64,000 nt of DNA from Pleomorphomonas sp. T1.2MG-36 (lineage in GTDB: Bacteria; Pseudomonadota; Alphaproteobacteria; Rhizobiales; Pleomorphomonadaceae). The position numbers and the translations under genes are program-made. The stretch lies in NCBI RefSeq assembly GCF_950100655.1, contig NZ_CATNLY010000012.1, forward strand, positions 372,001 to 436,000, read 5' to 3'. This document shows, piece by piece, positions 18,445 through 26,590 of the stretch (position 1 is its first letter; every line of letters begins with the position of its first letter). Under the pieces are notes generated by a model. That model worked only from the letters and a program-made list of their open reading frames with translations, made no database searches and had not been told where the DNA came from.

Positions 18445-19440
18445 ATGCAGATCGGAATGATGGGACTGGGCCGGATGGGCTACAACATGGCCCGGCGGCT
18501 GATGGCGAGCGGCCACGAGGTGGTGGCCTACGACCTCAACCGCGACAGCGTCGCCGCCCTTGAGGCGGAAGGCGCCGTCGCTGCCACCTCGGTGGACGAT
18601 CTGGTGGCGAAGCTGAAGCCGCCACGCGCCGTATGGCTCATGCTGCCCGCCGCCGTCACCGACGGCGCCGTCCGCGACCTTTCGACGCGCCTGTCGCCCG
18701 ACGACATCGTCATCGACGGCGGCAACTCCAACTATCGCAACGCCGTCGATTTGGCCGGCGAACTGGCCACGGCCAGAATTCATCTGCTCGACGTCGGCAC
18801 GTCCGGCGGCGTGTGGGGCGCCGAGCGCGGCTACTGCCTGATGATCGGCGGCGACGCCGACGCCGTGGCCCGGCTGGACCCGATCTTCTCGGCGCTGGCG
18901 CCCGGCGGCGACCCGTCGTTCGGCACCGCCGAGCGCGGCTATCTTCATTGCGGCCCGGCCGGCGCCGGCCACTTCGTCAAGATGATCCACAACGGCATCG
19001 AGTACGGCATGATGGCCGCCTATGCCGAGGGGCTGAACATCCTGAAATCGGCCAATGCCGGCGCCGTTGCGCGCAAGGCCGACGCCGAGACCAGCCCGCT
19101 CGACGAGCCGCAATACTACCGCTACGACTTCGACGTGGCCGCCATCACCGAGGTGTGGCGACATGCCAGCGTCATCAGTTCGTGGTTGCTCGACCTGACG
19201 GCGTCGGCGCTGGCCGCCGACCCGGACCTCGCCTCCTACCAGGGACACGTCTCCGACTCCGGCGAGGGGCGCTGGACGCTGAAGGCGGCCATCGACACCA
19301 GCGTGCCGGTTCCGGTGCTGTCGTCGGCGCTGTTCAGCCGCTTCGCGTCGCGCGGCAACGACGAGTTCGCCAACAAGGTGCTGTCCGCCATGCGGCAGGC
19401 CTTCGGCGGCCATGTCGAAAAGCTCAAGGAGGGGCAGTGA
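18445..19440 (+). CDS. gnd: 6-phosphogluconate dehydrogenase (short form, decarboxylating)
   Basis: Protein of about 331 aa that oxidises 6-phosphogluconate to ribulose 5-phosphate and CO2. The Rossmann motif [16 protein letters not shown] is at residues 4-19, [11 protein letters not shown] is present, and the substrate/catalytic segment reads [17 protein letters not shown]. At about 330 aa it belongs to the short class typical of NAD-preferring enzymes, not the 470-aa class. The ATG at 18445 sits 7 nt after GGAG. The ATG at 18439 is too close to it. zwf begins 1 nt after the stop, so the pair forms an oxidative pentose-phosphate operon. Confidence 0.93.
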   Translation: MQIGMMGLGRMGYNMARRLMASGHEVVAYDLNRDSVAALEAEGAVAATSVDDLVAKLKPPRAVWLMLPAAVTDGAVRDLSTRLSPDDIVIDGGNSNYRNAVDLAGELATARIHLLDVGTSGGVWGAERGYCLMIGGDADAVARLDPIFSALAPGGDPSFGTAERGYLHCGPAGAGHFVKMIHNGIEYGMMAAYAEGLNILKSANAGAVARKADAETSPLDEPQYYRYDFDVAAITEVWRHASVISSWLLDLTASALAADPDLASYQGHVSDSGEGRWTLKAAIDTSVPVPVLSSALFSRFASRGNDEFANKVLSAMRQAFGGHVEKLKEGQ

Positions 19441-19441
19441 C

Positions 19442-20839
19442 ATGCCGAGAGCCATCAAGGAAGCCCGCAACGGCCGGTCGGACGCGCTGGTCATCTTCGG
19501 CGCCACCGGCGACCTCGCCCGCAAAATGATCTTTCCCTCGCTGTACCAGATGGTGCGGCGCGGCAACCTCAACGAACCCATCGTCGGCGTCGCCCGCGAA
19601 GGCTGGAGCGTCGAGAAGCTCCTGGAACGGGCGCGCGATGCCATCGCGGCGAGCTGCGGCGCCATCGACGAGCCGACCTTCGCCAAGTTCGCCGGCCTGA
19701 TGCGCTTCGTCCCCGGCGACTACCAGGACCCGACGACCTTCACGCGCCTCGGCGAGGCACTGTCGGACCGGCGGCGGGTGCTCTACTACCTCGCCATTCC
19801 GCCCTCGATGTTCGCCTCGGTGACCGCCGGCCTCAAGCAGGCCAACCTGTCGGCCGGGGCAAGGCTGATGGTCGAGAAGCCCTTCGGGCGCGATCTAGCG
19901 TCGGCGCAGGAACTCAACCGCGTCCTGCACGTGGTCTTCAAGGAGGACGACCTCTTCCGCATCGACCACTACCTCGGCAAGGAAGCCATCCAGAACCTTC
20001 TCTACTTCCGCTTCGCCAACTCGTTCCTCGAACCCTTGTGGAACCGCAACTACATCGACAGCGTCCAGATCACCATGGCCGAGAACTTCGGCGTCGAGGG
20101 GCGCGGCCGTTTCTACGAGGAGGTCGGGGCGCTGCGCGACGTGGTGCAGAACCACCTCGTCAACGTGCTGCTGCTGCTCGCCACCGAGCCGCCGGTCAAC
20201 GCCCTCTCCGACGACCTGATCGACGAAAAGGTGCAGGTGCTGAAGGCCATCCGGCCTCTTGAGGAGCGCGACGTCGTCAGGGGCCAGTTCGAAGGCTATC
20301 GCAACGAGCCGGGCGTCGCGCCCAATTCGCGGGTGGAGACCTTCGCGGCCGTGCGCCTTTACGTCGACACGTGGCGCTGGCAGGGCGTGCCCTTCTACAT
20401 CCGGGCCGGCAAGAACCTGCCGGTACGCGCCACCGAGGTGGTGGTCCGCTTCAAGCGGCCGCCGCTGGAGGTGTTCGACCCGCTCCGGCCGGGCGAGGCC
20501 AACTACATGCGCTTCCGCCTGGGGCCGGAGGTTTCGATCGGCCTCGGCGCCCGCCGCAAGGCCAACGGCGGCAACATGATCGGCGAGGCGGTGGAGCTCA
20601 CCGCCGTCAGCGACGGCATGGACAACATGCTGCCCTACGAGCGGCTGATCGGCGACGCCATGAACGGCCGCCGCCAGCTGTTCACCCGCGAGGACATGGC
20701 CGAACTCGCCTGGCAGATCGTCGAGCCGGTGCTCGAGGCGAGTACCGCGCCCTCCTTCTACAAGCCCGGCACCTGGGGGCCGAAGGAAGCCATGGCCGGC
20801 TTCGAGCCGGCCGGTGGCTGGGTCGACCCGCAGACCTGA
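19442..20839 (+). CDS. zwf: Glucose-6-phosphate 1-dehydrogenase
   Basis: Protein of 465 aa for the first oxidative pentose-phosphate step, glucose 6-phosphate to 6-phosphogluconolactone. The nucleotide-binding segment is [19 protein letters not shown] near the N-terminus, and the catalytic-site motif is [14 protein letters not shown]. The start at 19442 is preceded by a strong AGGAGGGG that lies inside the last codons of gnd, so translation is coupled. pgl is not adjacent, so the lactonase must be elsewhere or the step spontaneous. Confidence 0.97.
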   Translation: MPRAIKEARNGRSDALVIFGATGDLARKMIFPSLYQMVRRGNLNEPIVGVAREGWSVEKLLERARDAIAASCGAIDEPTFAKFAGLMRFVPGDYQDPTTFTRLGEALSDRRRVLYYLAIPPSMFASVTAGLKQANLSAGARLMVEKPFGRDLASAQELNRVLHVVFKEDDLFRIDHYLGKEAIQNLLYFRFANSFLEPLWNRNYIDSVQITMAENFGVEGRGRFYEEVGALRDVVQNHLVNVLLLLATEPPVNALSDDLIDEKVQVLKAIRPLEERDVVRGQFEGYRNEPGVAPNSRVETFAAVRLYVDTWRWQGVPFYIRAGKNLPVRATEVVVRFKRPPLEVFDPLRPGEANYMRFRLGPEVSIGLGARRKANGGNMIGEAVELTAVSDGMDNMLPYERLIGDAMNGRRQLFTREDMAELAWQIVEPVLEASTAPSFYKPGTWGPKEAMAGFEPAGGWVDPQT

Positions 20840-20847
20840 CCGAGACA

Positions 20848-20880
20848 CCGGATCGGCGCGACAAGCCGATCCGGCTTTCC
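20848..20880 (+). terminator. Terminator after gnd-zwf
   Basis: Perfect 10-bp stem CCGGATCGGC/GCCGATCCGG with a 7-nt loop, then CTTTCC, starting 8 nt after the zwf stop. Confidence 0.75.
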
Positions 20881-20901
20881 GGCAGTCATTTCCGTTCCGC
20901 G

Positions 20902-20999
20902 TGATCTGGACTCATCCAGATCAGGCGGGTTTTGGCTTGACCGGCCGGCGCCCGATCGGGCGCTTCGCTTGCCTCTGGTTCGCCCAGAAGGTCGAAACC
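20902..20999. repeat. Cluster of three perfect dyads
   Basis: TGATCTGG/CCAGATCA with a 6-nt loop (20902-20923) is followed by the palindrome GCGCCCGATCGGGCGC near 20948. A third dyad CCTCTGGTT/AACCAGAGG with a 15-nt loop follows (about 20971-21003). They lie between the convergent zwf and DUF2459 genes and probably act in 3'-end formation for both, or are mobile palindromes. Confidence 0.55.
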
Positions 21000-21014
21000 A
21001 GAGGGAAGCGGTGT

Positions 21015-21686
21015 TCAGTTGTAGAGCCGGAGAGAAATGACCAGCGACTGCGGCAAAGGGGTCCACAGCCCCGATCGCAGGCCGGCCGTCCGCAGGGCGG
21101 CAGCGGTCCAGGTGTTGCAGCCGATCAGGATGTTGAACAGGCCCCTGGCTTCGAAGAAGCGGTCATGGGCTCCGTAACCGGCGCCCGGGATCGCCGCCAC
21201 GACGCCGGTGTCCGAGGCGAAGCTGCCGGCGACAAAGGCGATCAGCCTCGCAAGGCTCTTGTCATCCACATCGAAGGCCGCGACGCCGGGCTGAGACCCA
21301 AGGGCCTCTCCCGCGACGTCGACATGCAGCACCGAACGATCGACGGTCAGGGCGCGCAAAACCGGCAGCGGTTTCAGGTCGGCCCAGGTCGGCGTTTCGA
21401 GATAGAAGGCGCGGCCGCCCCAGCCGACGATCAGCCATCGCGCCTCCGGGTGCCCGACGGGAACGCCCGCCTCTGCGAGAAAGGGAAACGCTGCCCGCGT
21501 CGCGTCATCGAGCGGGATGGCGATATCGGTGTGGATCGGCCCGGAGAGCACGAGGATGCGCCGTAGCAGGGCGGAACCGGGAAACGCCTCCACCGGTGCG
21601 ACAAGCGGCCGCGGAATTACGGCCCCGCCGACCAGAAGGAGCAGAAGCAGCAGCAGGCCGCCAAAGGCAAACCGAACGGATCTCAT
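21015..21686 (-). CDS. DUF2459 / TIGR02117 family protein
   Basis: Protein of 223 aa starting MRSVRFAFGG at 21686, with GAGG 5 nt upstream. It has one N-terminal membrane anchor (a run of leucines at about 8-25) and then a soluble, presumably periplasmic, domain. Family hallmarks are GPIHTDIAIPL, VGWGGRAFYLETPTWADL, a conserved HVDV, and GCNTWTAAALRTAGLRSGLWTP near the C-terminus. The conserved His and Cys residues suggest an enzyme, but no activity is established for the family. Confidence 0.8.
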   Translation of the reverse strand: MRSVRFAFGGLLLLLLLLVGGAVIPRPLVAPVEAFPGSALLRRILVLSGPIHTDIAIPLDDATRAAFPFLAEAGVPVGHPEARWLIVGWGGRAFYLETPTWADLKPLPVLRALTVDRSVLHVDVAGEALGSQPGVAAFDVDDKSLARLIAFVAGSFASDTGVVAAIPGAGYGAHDRFFEARGLFNILIGCNTWTAAALRTAGLRSGLWTPLPQSLVISLRLYN

Positions 21687-21768
21687 GAAGCCTCGTCTTG
21701 CGCTGTCCGGTTCCCTGGGGTGACCAACGCCGCGCCAGCCCATTTCTCAGCAGGCCCGGCGATCAGGT

Positions 21769-23463
21769 TCAGGCCAGCTCGACGCGATTGCGACCATTCG
21801 CCTTGGCGCGATAGAGCGCGGCATCGACGCGCTTGAACAGAGCGGTGGCGGTCTCGCCGAGGGCGACCTCGCCGACGCCAATGCTGACGGAGAGCCCATC
21901 CACCGCCGGCCTGGCCGCGCTGACGGCGCCACGGATGTCGTTTGCCAGCGCCGTGGCCAACGCCAGCGCCGTTCCCGGCAGCAGAACGGCGAACTCCTCC
22001 CCGCCCCAGCGGGCGACACAATCGGATTGGCGGGAGCGGAGCCGCAGGGTGTCGGCCACGAGGCGCAGCATGTCGTCGCCGGCATTATGACCATGCCGAT
22101 CGTTGAGCTGCTTGAAGTGGTCGATGTCGATCACCATCAGCGAGTAGGGATTGCCGGCGGCGGTGTGACGCTTTTCCGAGGCCTTCAGGACGATCTCGAA
22201 ATGCCGCCTGTTGCGCAGACCGGTCAGCGGATCGGTCAGGGCGGCGTCCTCCAGACGCGCCTCCAGGAGCTTGCGGTCGGTGATGTCCAGAAGCACGCCG
22301 TTGAACACGACGTCGCCGTTGGGCTGGCGGCGCGTCCTGGCCCGGCCGAGCAGCCATTTGCCGTCGTCCCCGCCGTTGATCTGGAATTCGCGCTCCCAGG
22401 AGTGGAGCCGGAAGGCGGATCGCTTGAGGCTGCGCAACAGGCCGATCCAGGTGGACCGCGTCAGCAGGGAGGACAACACGTCGGTCGACGTCGGATCGTC
22501 ATTGCCGCCGATACCGAGGAAGCTCTTCGCCGCTCCGTTGAAATAGGTGACCTCGAACCTGCCGCTCGGCGGCAGCACGGCCTGAAACACGACGCCGGGG
22601 ATGGCATCTATGAGGTCGGCGACCTGCTCCTCGCGCTCGCGCTCGCGCGTCAGGTCGGTGAAGCTCAGCACGGCGCCCTTCACCTGATCGCCGACACGGA
22701 TGGGGCTTGCCACGAGCCTGACGGGAAACGGCGTGCCGTCCGCCCTGCGCATGACGCTTTCCAGTCTCTGCACGGCCGTTCCGTTGGCGGCGGCCTGCAG
22801 AACGCGATGCGCCTCGCCCTCCACCGGATGGTCGGCCCCGCCGAGAAAGCGATGGATGCCGAGCTTGATGACTTCGCTTTCGTGGCGGAAGCCGAAGGCC
22901 CTGACCGCCTCGGGATTGACGAAGGTGAACATGCCCTGGTCGTCGATGCCGCAAACGCCGATGCTGACGCTTTCGAGAAGCAGCCGGTTGAACTGCTCCG
23001 CCTCGATCACCTGGGTGACGTCCTGGACGATGCAGAGCAGCAGCTTCTGGTCCATGAGCTGGACGGGGCCCGCGTAGACCTGCACGTCACGCACCGTTCC
23101 ATCGGCCAGACGGTGGCGGAAGCGCTGCGGATAGTGCCCGCCCGACCAGGAGGAGATCTCCCGCATGACGGTCAGCACCGATCGGCCAAGGGTGTTGATG
23201 TCCCAGACGTGAAGCTGCCTGAACTCCTCGCGGCTGTAGCCGTAGAACTCCAGTGCCTTCCTGTTGGCGTCGACGATGGCCCCATCGTTCTCGGGATCGA
23301 TCAGGACGATCGGCGCCGAGTTGGTTCCGAACAGCGTGTCGAAGAGAATGCAGCGGGTTTCGTTCTTGGTCGGGCAGCGCAACAGCATTCCGCTACACTC
23401 GGGCTTGGCACAGCTGGAGGCCAGATCCCGCGCCTCCGTAGGAGACAAGTGTCGCTCGTCCAT
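21769..23463 (-). CDS. Triple-PAS GGDEF diguanylate cyclase
   Basis: Protein of 564 aa. Three PAS/PAC units lie at about 45-155 (VDANRKALEFYGYSREEF), 160-275 (FTFVNPEAVRAFGF) and 285-400, and the GGDEF domain at about 400-564. The active site WGGEEF is intact and RQSD five residues before it fits the I-site, so it is a product-inhibited c-di-GMP synthase. A cysteine pair near residue 18-30 (CAKPECSGMLLRC) precedes the first PAS and could bind metal or sense redox state, but this is inference. It is cytosolic with no membrane helix. Confidence 0.92.
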   Translation of the reverse strand: MDERHLSPTEARDLASSCAKPECSGMLLRCPTKNETRCILFDTLFGTNSAPIVLIDPENDGAIVDANRKALEFYGYSREEFRQLHVWDINTLGRSVLTVMREISSWSGGHYPQRFRHRLADGTVRDVQVYAGPVQLMDQKLLLCIVQDVTQVIEAEQFNRLLLESVSIGVCGIDDQGMFTFVNPEAVRAFGFRHESEVIKLGIHRFLGGADHPVEGEAHRVLQAAANGTAVQRLESVMRRADGTPFPVRLVASPIRVGDQVKGAVLSFTDLTREREREEQVADLIDAIPGVVFQAVLPPSGRFEVTYFNGAAKSFLGIGGNDDPTSTDVLSSLLTRSTWIGLLRSLKRSAFRLHSWEREFQINGGDDGKWLLGRARTRRQPNGDVVFNGVLLDITDRKLLEARLEDAALTDPLTGLRNRRHFEIVLKASEKRHTAAGNPYSLMVIDIDHFKQLNDRHGHNAGDDMLRLVADTLRLRSRQSDCVARWGGEEFAVLLPGTALALATALANDIRGAVSAARPAVDGLSVSIGVGEVALGETATALFKRVDAALYRAKANGRNRVELA

Positions 23464-23907
23464 CGCCGAACCTCACAACCAGGGATCAGCACGCGCCGCC
23501 CTGCGGCCAATAATTGGCGTCCAACAGCTCTCAACTTAACCAAGAAACTCTTAAATTTCCATATGTTGCGGATCACTTCGCCGTTTTCGGGCGCATGGCG
23601 GCCTTGCCGTTTCGGCGCAGCACCGCCGGCGACTCCCACCTGGGCAGGCGGGCGCCGGTGGCTGCCTTGAAAGGCACCTCCCGGTGCCGTGAGGGGGATT
23701 GGGCGGCGGGCGCCCGCTTAGAGGCGAGCCGTTCAAATCGCGAACACGGAAACGCGACCAGTCATCAAATCCACCGCCCGCAAGTGTCATCCCAAGGCCA
23801 TTTGAGCGTGAACGGTGGCGACCTAAATGACAGTCATCGGCAGCGAACAAAACCTCCCCGCTGCCAGCCACGAAACAAGACGCTGATAAAGAAACTGGAG
23901 TTTTGAA
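23464..23907. other. Intergenic gap before the secreted repeat protein
   Basis: 444 nt between divergent genes. No ORF has family similarity or good codon composition. A short hairpin GGCACC/GGTGCC lies near 23679-23694. The 3' end supplies the CTGGAG Shine-Dalgarno of the downstream gene. Confidence 0.5.
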
Positions 23908-24330
23908 ATGAAGACCTCCCTCATTGCCTCGCTCGCCTTCGCCGCCGTTCTGATCCCCTCGCTCGCCAGCGCTGGCTCGCTCACCTTCGATCCGGCCGCC
24001 GGCTCCAACGATCCCAACTTCGTTGCCGCCCCGCTCAACGTGAACAGCGCCAACGCGCTTGCCGCCAAGGCTGATGCCGCCCGCTATGCCGAGGCCGCGC
24101 AGGCCACGAAGTCCGACGCAGTCATCGGCACCCATGGTTCGGCCACCGGCGCCAGCGTGGTGACGACCTTCGACCCGGCGGCCCGCGACAACAACCCGCA
24201 GTTCAGCAGCAATGTCGTGATCGACAACCCGGCCAACGCCGAGGCTGCCAAGGCCGACGCCGCCCGCTATCCGAAGCCGGTCTTCTACCGCAACGCCAGC
24301 GAGGAAGCCGAACACAACCTCCGCGGCTGA
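23908..24330 (+). CDS. Small secreted two-repeat protein, unknown function
   Basis: Protein of 140 aa with a clear Sec signal peptide (MKTSLIASLAFAAVLIPSLASAG, cleavage expected after ASA near residue 22). The mature part is two imperfect repeats of about 40 aa: FDPAAGSNDPNF...AAKADAARY and FDPAARDNNPQF...AAKADAARY. It is Asn/Ala/Asp rich without cysteines. Shine-Dalgarno CTGGAG precedes the ATG. No family recognised. Expected location is periplasm or outside the cell. Confidence 0.8.
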   Translation: MKTSLIASLAFAAVLIPSLASAGSLTFDPAAGSNDPNFVAAPLNVNSANALAAKADAARYAEAAQATKSDAVIGTHGSATGASVVTTFDPAARDNNPQFSSNVVIDNPANAEAAKADAARYPKPVFYRNASEEAEHNLRG

Positions 24331-24363
24331 TCTCGATCTAGGAGATAGCCCGGATGAGGGAGG

Positions 24364-24462
24364 GGCCGGCCGTAGACTCCAGCGGCCGGCCATCCCCCAG
24401 CCCGATCGGAACAACACTGGAGTCACAGCAAATCGGCTGCCCGCGAGGGCGGCCGATTTCGT
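24364..24462 (+). terminator. Two hairpins after the secreted repeat protein
   Basis: The first is GGCCGGCCG/CGGCCGGCC with a 10-nt loop (24364-24391). The second, stronger one is AAATCGGCTGCCC/GGGCGGCCGATTT around GCGA at 24430-24459, followed by CGTATTTG. The second is the likelier terminator. Confidence 0.6.
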
Positions 24463-24514
24463 ATTTGTGGCCATGCGGAAACGTTCTTCATCCCAGGCAT
24501 GATCCGGATACGAC

Positions 24515-24552
24515 AAAGCGCCCGAACCGGTCAGGTATCGAGCGCTGGACGT
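24515..24552 (-). terminator. 3' hairpin of DUF3563 copy 1
   Basis: On the minus strand AGCGCTCGA..CC pairs with GGTTCGGGCGCT and is followed by TTGTCG. The same element follows copies 2 and 3. This copy carries a 2-nt insertion (TATCGAGCGCT on the plus strand). Confidence 0.6.
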
Positions 24553-24589
24553 CGTCGTGATCGATGGCGGCGATAGGGCCGCCGTGCCG

Positions 24590-24742
24590 TCAGAAGCCGA
24601 GGTTGCGGTTGCGGCGGGTGAGGTTGCGCTCGCGGGCTTCGAGATCGTAGCGGTCGCCGGCTTCGTAGATGTAGGCCAGTTCCATCTCTTCGACGCTCGG
24701 AACGCGGAGGGCCTTGGCAGCACGCTTGAGGGTGGCGAACAT
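24590..24742 (-). CDS. DUF3563-like micro-protein, copy 1
   Basis: A 50-aa protein beginning MFATLKRAAKALRVPSVEEM and continuing with AYIYEAGDRYDLEARERN. The core AYxxEAGDRYDLEARER matches the DUF3563 pattern (E..LAYL.EA.D.YDLE.R.R). It is highly charged, with no signal peptide or membrane segment. GAAGGAAAA precedes the ATG. It is the most diverged of three copies in 1.5 kb. The function of the family is unknown. Confidence 0.8.
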   Translation of the reverse strand: MFATLKRAAKALRVPSVEEMELAYIYEAGDRYDLEARERNLTRRNRNLGF

Positions 24743-24783
24743 TTCGGTTTTCCTTCTTTCCTGACCGGAGGTTTCCGGCCTCT

Positions 24784-24880
24784 TTTCTCTTCTCTCTTGA
24801 CGCCCTCACTATAGGCCCGGAAGCATCCGCCACCTAATCGCAAGTTCTGAAGGTCATTTTCAGATTATCTATAGTGATCC
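24784..24880 (-). promoter_or_regulatory. Upstream region with dyad, DUF3563 copy 1
   Basis: On the minus strand the conserved order is: dyad TTCTGAA-N7-TTCAGA (near 24846-24866), then CTTGCGATTAGG, then a -10-like CTATAGTG, then the leader. Relative to copies 2 and 3 the second half-site is imperfect and the CTAATCGCAAG palindrome is lost. Confidence 0.5.
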
Positions 24881-24958
24881 GCCCTGGCCGCATGTCTGCT
24901 CTGCACTGGCGCATGGGGCACCACATCAACCGACATGGCGCCGCAGGTCTTCAAAACG

Positions 24959-24992
24959 ACAAAGCGCCCGAACCGGTCAGGTCGAGCGCTCA
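24959..24992 (-). terminator. 3' hairpin of DUF3563 copy 2
   Basis: Same AGCGCTCGACC/GGTTCGGGCGCT stem on the minus strand, followed by TTTGTCG, identical to the copy 3 element. Confidence 0.6.
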
Positions 24993-25028
24993 ACGTCGTA
25001 TCGGGGCTTGCTGGCTGTCGTCCGATCC

Positions 25029-25187
25029 TCAGAGGCCGAGGGTCCGGTTGAGGTTGCGGCGGCCGAGGGTGCGCTCGCGGGCTTCGAGGTCGTAACGGTC
25101 GCCGGCTTCGTTCAGGTAGGCCATGTCGCGTTCGGCTTGGGTGGGAACGCGGAGGAGCTTGGCGGTACGCTTGAGGGTGGCGAACAT
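25029..25187 (-). CDS. DUF3563-like micro-protein, copy 2
   Basis: A 52-aa protein. It starts MFATLKRTAKLLRVPTQAER, has the core DMAYLNEAGDRYDLEARERT and ends in GRRNLNRTLGL. It differs from copy 3 at only two positions (VPT versus IPS). The ATG at 25187 lies close to a GAAGGAAAA ribosome site, with a Shine-Dalgarno context identical to its paralogues. Confidence 0.85.
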   Translation of the reverse strand: MFATLKRTAKLLRVPTQAERDMAYLNEAGDRYDLEARERTLGRRNLNRTLGL

Positions 25188-25224
25188 TTCAGTTTTCCTT
25201 CTTTCAGACCGGAGGTTTCCGGCC

Positions 25225-25315
25225 TCTTTCTCTCATCTCTTTGACACCCTCAATATAGGCCCGGGAGCCCCTGCGACCTAATCGCAAGTTCTGAAGGGTG
25301 GTTTCAGAATCTTTG
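25225..25315 (-). promoter_or_regulatory. Upstream region with dyads, DUF3563 copy 2
   Basis: Contains the perfect dyad TTCTGAA-N7-TTCAGAA (25290-25310), the TGCGA-CCTAA-TCGCA dyad just inside it, and a -10-like TATATT. All three copies share this block, which suggests a common operator and promoter. Confidence 0.55.
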
Positions 25316-25428
25316 TCGTCGGTCATCCGTGATCGCGACATGGGTAATTTTGCATACCGACCATTGCCATTGTTGAGCGTTTATGCAGACGATACGGCGT
25401 CGACAAGTGCCCTCGGGGAAGGCCGATC

Positions 25429-25824
25429 ATGACGAAATCTCTATTTGGCGCCGTTGTTTTCTCAATCCTTGCGTTTCAGGTCTCCATTGCATCCGCTGGG
25501 GGTTGCGGAGACATGAAGCCGCCCTCGCCGGCCACGAACATTCCGACCGGCGTCCGATTCACCAACGATACCCAGTATACGGTTCGCATCTATTGGACGG
25601 ACTTCGATGGGCAACTGAGGGACTACGGCCTGGTTCAGCCCGAAGAGTCGGTCGGCTTCAAGACTTATGTGCATCACCGCTGGTATGCGGAACTCTACAT
25701 GTCGGACGAGGCTCTCTGCGCCGGCCCGATTTCAGCCCCCGACACCGAAACCTGCGACATGCGCCTCATGTTCGATGGAGAACGGGGGATGATCGACATG
25801 GACGGCGGTTATTGCGATTACTGA
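25429..25824 (+). CDS. Secreted VHL-like beta-domain protein
   Basis: Protein of 131 aa with a signal peptide (cleavage expected after ASA near residue 23). The mature part contains VRFTNDTQYTVRIYWTDFDG, then YGLVQPEESVGFKTYVHHRW. This recalls the von Hippel-Lindau beta-domain pattern (FxNxT..V..YWxDxxG...Y..L.PG.S....TY..H.W), which bacteria use in small secreted proteins. Cysteines at about 27, 103 and 115 plus one near the C-terminus could form disulfides. It lies on the opposite strand between DUF3563 copies 2 and 3. Partner unknown. Confidence 0.7.
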   Translation: MTKSLFGAVVFSILAFQVSIASAGGCGDMKPPSPATNIPTGVRFTNDTQYTVRIYWTDFDGQLRDYGLVQPEESVGFKTYVHHRWYAELYMSDEALCAGPISAPDTETCDMRLMFDGERGMIDMDGGYCDY

Positions 25825-25880
25825 TCGGGCGCGGCAATTGAACCAGCCAGTCCTCGGTCGCTTCACGAAGCACCGCACAA

Positions 25881-25912
25881 AGACAAAGCGCCCGAACCGG
25901 TCAGGTCGAGCG
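25881..25912 (-). terminator. 3' hairpin of DUF3563 copy 3
   Basis: Same AGCGCTCGACC/GGTTCGGGCGCT stem followed by TTTGTCTTTG on the minus strand, the best U-tract of the three. Confidence 0.65.
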
Positions 25913-25948
25913 CTCAACGTCGTATCGGGGCTTGCTGCCGTCCGGTCC

Positions 25949-26107
25949 TCAGAGACCGAGGGTCCGGTTGAGGTTGCGGCGGCCGAGGGTCCGCTCGCGA
26001 GCTTCGAGGTCGTAACGGTCGCCGGCCTCGTTCAGGTAGGCCATGTCGCGTTCGGCCTGGCTGGGAATGCGGAGGAGCTTGGCGGTACGCTTCAGGGTGG
26101 CGAACAT
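25949..26107 (-). CDS. DUF3563-like micro-protein, copy 3
   Basis: A 52-aa protein. It starts MFATLKRTAKLLRIPSQAER, has the core DMAYLNEAGDRYDLEARERT and ends in GRRNLNRTLGL, nearly identical to copy 2. Flanking DNA is also conserved on both sides (promoter block, leader, 3' hairpin), so the whole transcription unit was duplicated, probably recently for copies 2 and 3. Confidence 0.85.
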   Translation of the reverse strand: MFATLKRTAKLLRIPSQAERDMAYLNEAGDRYDLEARERTLGRRNLNRTLGL

Positions 26108-26590
26108 TTCGGTTTTCCTTCTTTCAGACCGGAGGTTTCCGGCCTCTTTCTCTCATCTCTTTGACGCCCTCAATATAGGCGAGGAAGGGCTTGCGACCTA
26201 ATCGCAAGTTCTGAAGGGCGGTTTCAGAATCTCTTTGGAGAGAGGGTGCGCGGGATCGCTTCCCCAGCGCGCCCCTTGCCGCCATCCCGCGCATCGGCCG
26301 ACGTCGCCATGGCGCGCCAGAGCATCATTCGACCGGAGTGAAGCGAGGATCGACAAGACGACGCTTCGCAAGCAAGGCCTTGGAGCGCCGATCTCTTTCA
26401 CTCAGATCGAACGGCGCTCCATGGGCCTCTTTGTGTGTTCGTCCACAGCGCGTCCTATGCTTTTGTCAGATCTCGATACAAAACCGTCCTTGGGACACCT
26501 GTCATTCAAATCCTTTTTTACATTGATTTGGCGTTACACGAGGGGTATGAGCCTAATCTGAAGCATCTTCTTTGATTTGGAGAGATTCTA
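26108..26590. other. Intergenic region DUF3563 copy 3 / mucR
   Basis: It holds the copy 3 promoter block with two perfect dyads: CTTGCGA-CCTAA-TCGCAAG at 26190-26208, and TTCTGAA-N7-TTCAGAA at 26210-26230. A further hairpin GGAGCGCCGAT/ATCGAACGGCGCTCC lies at 26382-26420 and could belong to a small RNA or mark a structured leader. The mucR promoter should be in the AT-richer last 120 nt. ORFs here look non-coding. Confidence 0.5.

Noticed and set aside
24590..26107. CRISPR-like repeat array
   Set aside because: The repeated blocks are long gene-plus-flank duplications, not short direct repeats with unique spacers, and no cas genes are present.
26235..26561. 108-codon plus-strand ORF between DUF3563 copy 3 and mucR
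   Set aside because: Composition is not protein-like, it overlaps the dyads, and it has no ribosome site.
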